Origin: Flavobacterium fluvii
GTDB taxonomy: Bacteria > Bacteroidota > Bacteroidia > Flavobacteriales > Flavobacteriaceae
Direction of reading: 5' to 3'
DNA length: 64,000 nt
Assembly: GCF_900129545.1 (NCBI RefSeq)
Contig: NZ_FQWB01000001.1
Span: forward strand, 1,302,001-1,366,000
Shown: positions 55,424 to 62,667 of the stretch, in pieces
Numbering within the stretch: the stretch's first letter is position 1
How the letters are laid out: each line of letters opens with the position of its first letter
Made by a program: the position numbers and the translations under genes
The notes under the pieces: generated by a model
What the model saw: only the letters and a program-made list of their open reading frames with translations
Database searches by the model: none
Told to the model about the DNA's origin: nothing

Positions 55424-55570
55424 CTACTTGTCGGTTTTGGTCAACGTATCTTTTAGAGGTACTGTTTTTTCAACTTTGTGTTTTGGAAAATAGGTTCTAA
55501 TGATATAGAATGTAGAGCCAAATCCAATAATGAAAGTAAGTATGGCGATGATTATGTTTTTTTTGGTCAT
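55424..55570 (-). CDS. 48-residue single-helix membrane protein
   Basis: A short frame encodes MTKKNIIIAILTFIIGFGST... ending in KDTLTKTDK. It has one N-terminal membrane helix (about 5-24) and a basic/charged periplasmic or cytoplasmic tail. The stop lies 9 bp upstream of the sigma-54 activator start on the same strand, so the two are probably co-transcribed. I do not recognise the family. It could be a small regulator or partner of the activator, or an accessory envelope protein; this is inferred from position alone. Confidence 0.6.
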   Translation of the reverse strand: MTKKNIIIAILTFIIGFGSTFYIIRTYFPKHKVEKTVPLKDTLTKTDK

Positions 55571-55618
55571 ATAGATTCTTTTAATTTTTTGAACTCGATC
55601 AGAGTGTAAAAATGTTTT

Positions 55619-55650
55619 TTAGCCACGAATTACACGAATTTACACGAATT
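55619..55650. repeat. Left inverted repeat flanking the GxxExxY gene
   Basis: TTAGCCACGAATT is followed by two copies of ACACGAATT at a 10-bp period. Its first 13 bp are an exact inverted match to the end of the repeat at 56054-56076. Confidence 0.75.
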
Positions 55651-55664
55651 GTTTTTACTTAATT

Positions 55665-56036
55665 TTAAATTACAACTCTTTTATGCAGTAATGATTTATG
55701 TGAGAAATTAGCAAGAATTCCCAATCCGCTTTTTGTTATGGTCATATAATTTAAAGTTTGGGCTATATATTCATCAGCAATTAATTTTGCTGCTTTTATT
55801 TCTAATATAATTTCGTCATATACCACAAAATCTGCATAGAATTTCTTTTTTAATTGATGCCCTTTATAATCAATTGTGAATTCTTTTTCTCTTTCGTAAG
55901 GGATATTATGAAGATTGAATTCAATTTCAAGAGCTTCTTTATATACAGCTTCCAAAAGTCCGCCACCAAGTACTCTATGAACTTCCATACACAAACCAAT
56001 TATTTTATAGTATTCGTCTTGTTTGTACAATTCCAT
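55665..56036 (-). CDS. GxxExxY family protein
   Basis: This 123-residue protein is named for its motif, seen here as GLLEAVYKEAL near residues 26-36. The later stretch KKKFYADFVVYDEIILEIKAAKLI has the D...ExK spacing of a PD-(D/E)XK nuclease fold (Asp in ADFVV, Glu-x-Lys in EIK). No function is established. The gene is bounded by inverted repeats of the AATTCGTGGCTAA type, which suggests that it moves, or once moved, as a unit. Confidence 0.88.
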   Translation of the reverse strand: MELYKQDEYYKIIGLCMEVHRVLGGGLLEAVYKEALEIEFNLHNIPYEREKEFTIDYKGHQLKKKFYADFVVYDEIILEIKAAKLIADEYIAQTLNYMTITKSGLGILANFSHKSLLHKRVVI

Positions 56037-56053
56037 AATTTTGTTGATTTTTT

Positions 56054-56076
56054 AATTCGTGAAAATTCGTGGCTAA
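56054..56076. repeat. Right inverted repeat flanking the GxxExxY gene
   Basis: AATTCGTGAAAATTCGTGGCTAA is complementary to the left repeat at 55619-55650, exactly over the outer 13 bp and with small differences inside. Confidence 0.75.
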
Positions 56077-56114
56077 AACCATAAATTTAAGATTGAAATT
56101 TGTGGCAAATTTTC

Positions 56115-57560
56115 TTAGTTCATTTCAGAGTAACCAACCGCTTCTCCTTTTAGAGTTCCGCTGGTGCAACTCGTGATTTTCACGTTTACAAAATCTCCAA
56201 TTTTATAATTCTCTTTTGGAAACACCACCACAATGCTTTGTGAATTTCTTCCAGACCAATCGTTTTCTGATTTTTTGGAAACTTTTTCGATTAATACTTC
56301 CGTGGTTTGTCCGATGAATTCCTCGGAGCGGAACTTGGAATTTTTTTGTTGCAAATCGACTATTTCTTGTAATCTTCGCAATTTGGTTGCTTCGGGAACA
56401 TCATCGTCCATTTTGCGTTCAGCCAAAGTTCCCGGGCGTTCCGAGTAGGAATACATGTAACCAAAATTATATTTTACGTAATCCATTAAAGTCAAAGTGT
56501 CTTGGTGATCTTCTTCGGTTTCCGTTGGGAAGCCCGAAATCATGTCTTGCGTGATTGAGCAATTTGGTATGATAGTCCTGATTTTGTCCACCAAAGTCAT
56601 GTACTCTTCTCTTGTGTGCAAGCGATTCATGGCTTTCAGGATTCTGTCGCTACCCGATTGAACTGGCAAATGAATGTGTTTGCAAATATTGTCGTGTTTA
56701 GCAATCACGTGCAACACGCTTTCGTGCATGTCTTGCGGATTGGAAGTTGAAAAGCGAATGCGCATTTTTGGGAAACCAACGGCAACCATTTCCAATAATT
56801 GGTCAAAATCAACAGCAGTAGCTTTTTGCATTTCGGTGGCGTTGACGAAATCTTTTTTCAGTCCGCCGCCGTACCATAAATAACTGTCCACGTTTTGTCC
56901 CAAAAGGGTGATTTCCTTAAAGCCTTTGTTCCATAAATCCTGAATTTCCTTCATGATGCTTTGCGGTTCACGGCTGCGTTCTCTTCCACGAGTGAAAGGA
57001 ACCACGCAAAACGTGCACATATTGTCGCAACCACGGGTAATGGAAACCAAAGCAGTAATTCCGTTGCTCATCAATCGAACGGGAGAAATATCGCCATACG
57101 TTTCGTCTTTCGACAAAATCACGTTGATTGCGTCGCGACCGTCTTCGACTTCTGCCAATAAATTGGGTAAATCTTTGTAGGCATCTGGTCCCACAACAAG
57201 GTCAACGATTTTTTCTTCTTCAAGGAACTGACTTTTCAAACGTTCTGCCATGCAGCCCAAAACCCCCACTTTCATTTTTGGATTGACGCGTTTCACGGCA
57301 TTGTATTTTTCCAAACGTTTTCGAACGGTTTGTTCCGCCTTGTCACGAATGGAACAGGTGTTGACCAAAACCAAATCGGCTTCTTCCAAAGTCTGCGTAG
57401 TGTTGTATCCATTGGATGAAAGGATGGAAGCCACGATTTCACTGTCGGAAAAATTCATTGCACAGCCGTAGCTTTCTATAAAGAGTTTCTTGGTATTCTC
57501 GGGTTTGTATTCCAGGACAAGACTTTCGCCTTGTTTGTTTTCGTCAATAATCTTTTCCAT
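56115..57560 (-). CDS. miaB: tRNA-2-methylthio-N6-dimethylallyladenosine synthase
   Basis: This 481-residue radical SAM methylthiotransferase modifies A37 of tRNAs reading UNN codons. The N-terminal UPF0004 domain holds the auxiliary cluster cysteines C33, C69 and C103. The radical SAM motif C178-x3-C182-x2-C185 is in RGCDNMCTFCVVPFTRGRERSR. The C terminus is a TRAM domain (about 410-475, GQTTEVLIEKVSKKSENDWSGRN...). The ATG at 57560 (MEKIIDENKQGE) is preferred to a GTG two codons upstream. The family call is firm. Confidence 0.96.
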   Translation of the reverse strand: MEKIIDENKQGESLVLEYKPENTKKLFIESYGCAMNFSDSEIVASILSSNGYNTTQTLEEADLVLVNTCSIRDKAEQTVRKRLEKYNAVKRVNPKMKVGVLGCMAERLKSQFLEEEKIVDLVVGPDAYKDLPNLLAEVEDGRDAINVILSKDETYGDISPVRLMSNGITALVSITRGCDNMCTFCVVPFTRGRERSREPQSIMKEIQDLWNKGFKEITLLGQNVDSYLWYGGGLKKDFVNATEMQKATAVDFDQLLEMVAVGFPKMRIRFSTSNPQDMHESVLHVIAKHDNICKHIHLPVQSGSDRILKAMNRLHTREEYMTLVDKIRTIIPNCSITQDMISGFPTETEEDHQDTLTLMDYVKYNFGYMYSYSERPGTLAERKMDDDVPEATKLRRLQEIVDLQQKNSKFRSEEFIGQTTEVLIEKVSKKSENDWSGRNSQSIVVVFPKENYKIGDFVNVKITSCTSGTLKGEAVGYSEMN

Positions 57561-57668
57561 AGTCACTTCAAAAGTGTTTTTAATAAGGGCGTAAAGTTAC
57601 AATTATTTGGCTAAATATGACAAGATGTCAGATGAAGATTTAACAATGTTTTAAGGCATTTCAATGTT

Positions 57669-57757
57669 TGGAGCTATTTCCCACTTTTCGTTGCAATCTT
57701 TTTATTTTTAAAGAAAAAAGAAAAAGGATTTTCACTGCAATCGGGGCTAGTGCATTT
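57669..57757. repeat. Dispersed-repeat-like sequence between miaB and the barrel gene
   Basis: The 326-bp gap between miaB and the next gene has no coding frame. This part has the look of an interspersed flavobacterial element: GAGCTATTTCCC... GTTGCAATC, a central fold AATCTTTTT / AAAAAGGATT around an A/T-rich loop, then CTGCAATCGGGGCTAGTGCA. GCAATC occurs twice. The remainder (57567-57668 and 57758-57811) is plain AT-rich DNA. Confidence 0.5.
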
Positions 57758-57811
57758 GTTTACAGAATCGTGTTTTTTGCTTTTAATAAGACGATAGTGG
57801 TTAATTTTAAG

Positions 57812-57819
57812 TATATTTG
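57812..57819 (+). promoter_or_regulatory. -7 box of the outer-membrane barrel gene
   Basis: TATATTTG (TAnnTTTG) lies about 74 bp upstream of the ATG at 57893. Confidence 0.5.
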
Positions 57820-57892
57820 TCTGATATTCAGATAAGTAAAAAAGAAACACCAAGGGTTAGTAACAATCTAACTTTAACTAAATATTTATTTT

Positions 57893-58513
57893 ATGTTGTA
57901 TCTATATTTTAAAAAGTATGTTTTTGTTCTTTTCGCTTATAGCGTGTTCCTATTGATGACTACTTTTTTATACGCCCAAAAGAGTGTTGCCGAAAATAAT
58001 TTGAATACCTTTAAAAAGGGATTTTATGTAGGGGTTGAAACGGGAGTTGGTTGGCCTCAGTTTAAGAATGGTAGTCAGGACGAAAGTAGAGAAGGAAGAT
58101 TTATCTTTGGTTTATATGGAGGATACAGACCTTTATACACACTTAGGGCAGGTTTTAAAATAGACGAATATTTTATTGAAGACGATGACTATTCGCCCGG
58201 TAAAGGAATTAGTATTTCTAATGCATCTTTTCAAGTGCAGGTGTTTCCCTTTAAAAATATTACTCTTTTTACAAACCTCCAATACGGTTGGAGCAAATAC
58301 AATAATAATCACATTCTCCAGGGTTATGAAGCGAATGGGACATCACAGAAAATCGGTTTGGGTTATGAGTACAATTTAAATAAGCATTTTGCTCTTTCAT
58401 TAAATGCTAATTATGGCTTCGGTAAATTTAATGATGTAAATGATGTGTCAGTAACTATCCATGATCAAAATTATGATTCTTGGGATATTACACTGTGCGT
58501 TACTTACCGTTAA
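57893..58513 (+). CDS. Outer-membrane beta-barrel protein
   Basis: This is a 206-residue protein with an N-terminal signal (about 1-29, ending FLYAQ), followed by eight or so alternating amphipathic strands (KGFYVGVETGVGWPQF, RFIFGLYGGYRPLYTLRAGFKI, SFQVQVFPFKNITLFTNLQYGW, KIGLGYEYNLNKHFALSLNANYGFG). It ends in an aromatic-rich strand, WDITLCVTYR. This is the OmpA/OmpW-like small-barrel pattern. No ligand or function can be assigned. Confidence 0.82.
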   Translation: MLYLYFKKYVFVLFAYSVFLLMTTFLYAQKSVAENNLNTFKKGFYVGVETGVGWPQFKNGSQDESREGRFIFGLYGGYRPLYTLRAGFKIDEYFIEDDDYSPGKGISISNASFQVQVFPFKNITLFTNLQYGWSKYNNNHILQGYEANGTSQKIGLGYEYNLNKHFALSLNANYGFGKFNDVNDVSVTIHDQNYDSWDITLCVTYR

Positions 58514-58694
58514 CTCTATGACTTAAATTATAATTGTGTAAATAGAGTTTGTTGCCGTAAAAAGTAAGAAATAAACGAAGGTTATTGCTTTTTATTTCAT
58601 CAAACTCAAGAGAATCCATCTCGTTCAAAACCTACTATTCATCGATTATATTCACTTTTAAATTTTAAAAAACCCAAAATTTAAAAAAATCATA

Positions 58695-58702
58695 TACTTT
58701 TG
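58695..58702 (+). promoter_or_regulatory. -7 box of topA
   Basis: TACTTTTG (TAnnTTTG) lies 21-28 bp upstream of the topA ATG. The rest of the 58514-58694 gap holds only a weak hairpin AACTCTAT/ATAGAGTT (58512-58549), which may end the barrel gene transcript. Confidence 0.6.
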
Positions 58703-58722
58703 TCGGCACAAACATTAGGGAT

Positions 58723-61242
58723 ATGGCAAAGAATTTAGTTATAGTGGAGTCACCAGCAAAGGCGAAAACAATCGAAAAATTTCTGGGAAGCGACTACCAA
58801 GTCGAGTCAAGTTATGGTCATATTGCCGACTTGCCTTCCAAGGAAATAGGAGTAGATGTAGAAAATGGTTTTAAACCAAAATACGAAGTTTCTGCCGATA
58901 AAAAAGCATTGGTCACTAAACTAAAAGGTCTTGCCAAGAAAGCCGAAATGGTTTGGTTGGCTTCGGATGAGGATCGCGAGGGAGAAGCCATTTCTTGGCA
59001 TCTTGCCGAAGAATTGAATTTAGTGAAAGACAAAACCAAACGAATTGTTTTTCATGAAATTACCAAATCGGCCATTTTGAAAGCAATCGACAACCCACGT
59101 GAAATTGATTATAATTTGGTCAATGCCCAACAAGCTCGAAGAGTTTTGGACAGATTGGTGGGTTATGAATTATCGCCAGTGCTTTGGAGAAAAATAAAAG
59201 GTGGACTTTCGGCAGGTCGTGTACAATCGGTTTCGGTTCGTTTGATTGTCGAAAGAGAAAGAGAAATCCAGAATTTCAATGCCGTTGCAACGTATTCTGT
59301 TGTGGCAGAATTTACCAATGAAGCCGGAAAAACATTCAAAGCCAAACTTCCCAAGAATTTCAATACCAAAAAAGAAGCCGAAGATTTCTTGAACAAGAAT
59401 GTCGGTTCTACTTATAAAGTTTCGGATTTAGAAACAAAACCTACCAAAAAATCGCCAACAGCACCTTTCACCACTTCGACTTTGCAACAAGAAGCCGCGA
59501 GAAAATTGTATTTACCTGTTGGAATCACGATGCAATTGGCGCAACGTTTGTACGAAGCGGGACTTATTACTTATATGAGAACCGATAGCGTGAACTTGTC
59601 CAAAGAAGCGATGGAAGCTGCCGAAGCCGAAATAATCAAATCCTATGGAAAGGAATTTTCGAAACCCAGAAATTTTGTCAACAAAAGCAAAGGAGCACAA
59701 GAAGCCCACGAAGCAATTCGTCCAACGGATATGTCGCGTCACACCGTGAACATTGACAGAGACCAAGCGCGTTTGTATGATTTGATTTGGAAAAGAACGT
59801 TGGCTTCGCAAATGAGTGATGCGCAATTGGAACGTACCAACGTGAAGATTGAAGCGAATAATCACGGTGAAATTTTTTCTGCTTCTGGAGAAGTGTTGCT
59901 TTTTGAAGGTTTCTTGAAAGTTTATCTAGAAGGTCATGATGACGATGAAGAAGAACAAGAAGGAATGTTGCCAGCCTTGAAAGTGAACGAAAAATTGCAA
60001 AACAATTACATCACGGCCACCGAAAGATATTCAAGACCAGCTGCTAGATACACCGAAGCTTCTTTGGTTAAAAAGTTGGAAGAATTAGGAATTGGTCGTC
60101 CGTCAACATACGCACCAACCATTTCTACCATCATCAACAGGAATTATGTCGAGAAAGGGAATTTGGATGGTCAAGAACGTAATTATACGCAATTGACTTT
60201 GCAATCGGGAAAAGTAGGCGAGAAGTTGCTTAAAGAAAACACGGGTTCCGATAAAGGAAAATTAGTTCCTACGGATATTGGAACCATTGTTACAGATTTC
60301 TTGGTAAAAAATTTCGGAAACATCCTGGATTATAATTTCACGGCCAAAGTGGAACAGGATTTCGATGAAATTGCCGAAGGAAATATCGAATGGGCAACGA
60401 TGATGCAGGAGTTCTACGATAAATTTCACCCAACGGTGAAAGATGTGGAAGCAAATGCCGATAGAGAAAGTGGAGAAAGAATTCTTGGTACAGATCCTAA
60501 AACAGGAAAGCCGGTTTCGGTTCGTTTGGGTAAATTTGGACCAATGGCACAAATTGGTGCAGCTGATGACGAAGAGAAAAAGTTTGCCAGTTTGATGAAT
60601 GACCAAAATATTGGCAACATCACTTTGGAAGAAGTTTTGAATTTATTTTTATTGCCTAAAAATTTGGGTACCTATAAAGGAGAAGAAGTTGAGGTAAGCA
60701 ACGGTCGTTTTGGGCCTTATGTGCGTCACGGAAGTGTTTTTGTTTCTTTGCCAAAAGGAGAAAATCCATTGGATGTTACCATCGTTAGAGCACAGGAATT
60801 GATCGACGAGAAAGCACAAGCCGATGCGCCAATTGCTAATTACAAGGGAGAGCCTGTTCAAAAAGGAGTGGGGCGTTTTGGTCCATTTATCAAATGGGAC
60901 GGTATTTTTATCAATGTAAGCAAAAAATACAATTTCGATAATTTATCCCAATCGGATATCGAAGAATTGATTGAAGACAAGTTGCAGAAAAATATTGACA
61001 AGGTTTTGCACAACTGGAAGGATGAAGGAATTTTGGTTGAAAAAGCCCGTTGGGGAAGATCGGTAATTACCAAAGGGAAAATCAAAATTGAATTGAGCAA
61101 AGATATTGATGCCACAAAATTGACATTGGAGGAAGTTCTGGAAATGATTGCCAAGAAAACGCCAGCGAAAAAAGTTGCAGCCAAAAAAACTACAGCTGCC
61201 AAGAAACCTGCTGCCAAGAAACCAGTAGCGAAAAAGAAATAA
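58723..61242 (+). CDS. topA: DNA topoisomerase I
   Basis: This 839-residue type IA topoisomerase relaxes negative supercoils. The Toprim domain opens with LVIVESPAKAKTIEKFLG and holds the acidic motif DEDREGE (82-88). The active-site tyrosine is Tyr284 in LITYMRTDSVNLS. After about residue 590 there are Topo_C-type repeats (RLGKFGPMAQIG, SNGRFGPYVRHG, GVGRFGPFIKWDG), but no four-cysteine zinc ribbons. The end is a Lys/Ala-rich histone-H1-like tail (KKTPAKKVAAKKTTAAKK...). It is followed 3 bp later by the ureohydrolase-like gene. Confidence 0.96.
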   Translation: MAKNLVIVESPAKAKTIEKFLGSDYQVESSYGHIADLPSKEIGVDVENGFKPKYEVSADKKALVTKLKGLAKKAEMVWLASDEDREGEAISWHLAEELNLVKDKTKRIVFHEITKSAILKAIDNPREIDYNLVNAQQARRVLDRLVGYELSPVLWRKIKGGLSAGRVQSVSVRLIVEREREIQNFNAVATYSVVAEFTNEAGKTFKAKLPKNFNTKKEAEDFLNKNVGSTYKVSDLETKPTKKSPTAPFTTSTLQQEAARKLYLPVGITMQLAQRLYEAGLITYMRTDSVNLSKEAMEAAEAEIIKSYGKEFSKPRNFVNKSKGAQEAHEAIRPTDMSRHTVNIDRDQARLYDLIWKRTLASQMSDAQLERTNVKIEANNHGEIFSASGEVLLFEGFLKVYLEGHDDDEEEQEGMLPALKVNEKLQNNYITATERYSRPAARYTEASLVKKLEELGIGRPSTYAPTISTIINRNYVEKGNLDGQERNYTQLTLQSGKVGEKLLKENTGSDKGKLVPTDIGTIVTDFLVKNFGNILDYNFTAKVEQDFDEIAEGNIEWATMMQEFYDKFHPTVKDVEANADRESGERILGTDPKTGKPVSVRLGKFGPMAQIGAADDEEKKFASLMNDQNIGNITLEEVLNLFLLPKNLGTYKGEEVEVSNGRFGPYVRHGSVFVSLPKGENPLDVTIVRAQELIDEKAQADAPIANYKGEPVQKGVGRFGPFIKWDGIFINVSKKYNFDNLSQSDIEELIEDKLQKNIDKVLHNWKDEGILVEKARWGRSVITKGKIKIELSKDIDATKLTLEEVLEMIAKKTPAKKVAAKKTTAAKKPAAKKPVAKKK

Positions 61243-61245
61243 TAT

Positions 61246-62397
61246 ATGGAATTTGATTTTCTAAAACCTTTAGACAATGAAATCCTTAGGGTTATCAAGG
61301 AGTTTTCTTCCCAGCAATTGGGAAGCAAAGTAGCATTTCACACCGCAGAAGATTTTCCTGATTTGAATAAAATTAAAATTGCCATTATTGGCGTTTTGGA
61401 AAACAGGGGTGATTCTAATCAAACCGAGGAGGTGGATTTGTCACACATTCGAAAAGAATTGTATGGCTTGTTTCCAGGAAATTGGGATGCTTCAATAGCT
61501 GATTTGGGAAATATTCTCGCTGGGAATTCCATATCGGATACTTATTTTGCTTTGAGAAAAGTAGTTTCGAAGTTAATCAAAAATAAAATTATTCCAATCG
61601 TGATCGGTGGTTCACAGGATTTGACTTATGCTCTTTATAGAGGATATGATGATTTGGAACAAATGGTCAACTTGGTTTCCATTGACAATAAATTTGATTT
61701 TGGTCAAGAAAGTGCTACCGTTTCGGCTTCGTCTTATTTGACCAAGATAATAATCGACGAGCCGAACAATCTTTTTAATTTCAGCAATGTTGGGTTTCAA
61801 ACCTATTATAACTCGCAGGAAGAAATTGATTTGGTTGATAAATTGTTTTTTGATGCCTACCGCTTGGGAGAGGTTTCAAATAATATTGCCATTGCCGAGC
61901 CTGTTTTTAGGGATGCCGATGTGGTAAGCATCGATTTGACTTCCGTAAAGTCATCTGACTCAGGAAACAATAATCCGTTTACGCCCAATGGTTTCAATGG
62001 AAAAGAGGTTTGTGCCTTGTCTCGATATGCCGGTATTAGTGATAAGGTATCCCTTTTAGGGATTTTTAACCACAATAATTCTAGGCAAGAATCGGTTTTG
62101 ATGGCCCAAATTATTTGGTATTTTATCGAAGGTTTTCATTATCGTTCGAATGAGTATCCTTTTGGTAGCAGGGAAAATTACATCAAGTACATTGTTCCTT
62201 TGGAAGAAGAAGAGTTGATATTCTATAAAAGCAACAAAACCGATAGGTGGTGGATAGAAATTCCTTTTATTTCAAGCAGTAATAATAAGTTGAAAAAAAA
62301 TACGTTATTACCTTGCTCACACGAAGAGTATTTAGCGGCTTGCAACCATGAAATCCCCGAAAGATGGTGGAAAGCCCAGCGTAAAAATATACTGTAA
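61246..62397 (+). CDS. Formimidoylglutamase/ureohydrolase-fold protein with missing metal ligands
   Basis: This 383-residue protein has the ureohydrolase fold. The three metal motifs are recognisable but altered: GGxH is GGSQD (His replaced by Gln124), DAHxD is DNKFD (147-151, His replaced by Lys149), and SxDxD is SIDLT (228-232, second Asp replaced by Thr232). Arginase-type catalysis needs six ligands to two Mn ions; only about half remain, so catalysis is unlikely. The start is 3 bp after topA, and gldK lies downstream. A structural or regulatory role, perhaps tied to gliding/T9SS, is inferred only from linkage. Confidence 0.82.
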   Translation: MEFDFLKPLDNEILRVIKEFSSQQLGSKVAFHTAEDFPDLNKIKIAIIGVLENRGDSNQTEEVDLSHIRKELYGLFPGNWDASIADLGNILAGNSISDTYFALRKVVSKLIKNKIIPIVIGGSQDLTYALYRGYDDLEQMVNLVSIDNKFDFGQESATVSASSYLTKIIIDEPNNLFNFSNVGFQTYYNSQEEIDLVDKLFFDAYRLGEVSNNIAIAEPVFRDADVVSIDLTSVKSSDSGNNNPFTPNGFNGKEVCALSRYAGISDKVSLLGIFNHNNSRQESVLMAQIIWYFIEGFHYRSNEYPFGSRENYIKYIVPLEEEELIFYKSNKTDRWWIEIPFISSSNNKLKKNTLLPCSHEEYLAACNHEIPERWWKAQRKNIL

Positions 62398-62562
62398 AAA
62401 TCCGTTGACCTACCTTCGGAAGAATAAATTAACAGTTTAAATTTAAGAATGTCTAACATTTATTTTGTAGGTTAAGAATTATAATTATATATAATTTGTG
62501 TATTTTGTCGATTTTATCTACGTTTTATCGATAAAATATTTTTTTCTTTCCTTATTTAATTT

Positions 62563-62570
62563 TAGTTTTG
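62563..62570 (+). promoter_or_regulatory. -7 box upstream of gldK
   Basis: TAGTTTTG (TAnnTTTG) gives a leader of about 90 nt. A perfect 14-bp palindrome TTTTATCGATAAAA lies at 62523-62536, 26 bp upstream of the box and over the expected -33 region, and could be an operator. Confidence 0.5.
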
Positions 62571-62667
62571 GTTAATCAAATAAATAGTACAACAAAAAAT
62601 TGTTTTTTAAAATAATAATAAATAGGTTTACGCACTTAATAATAATAAATATATAACCCTGATTTAT

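Noticed and set aside
61246..62397. Functional formimidoylglutamase of a histidine-use pathway
   Set aside because: Three metal ligands are replaced and no other hut genes are nearby.
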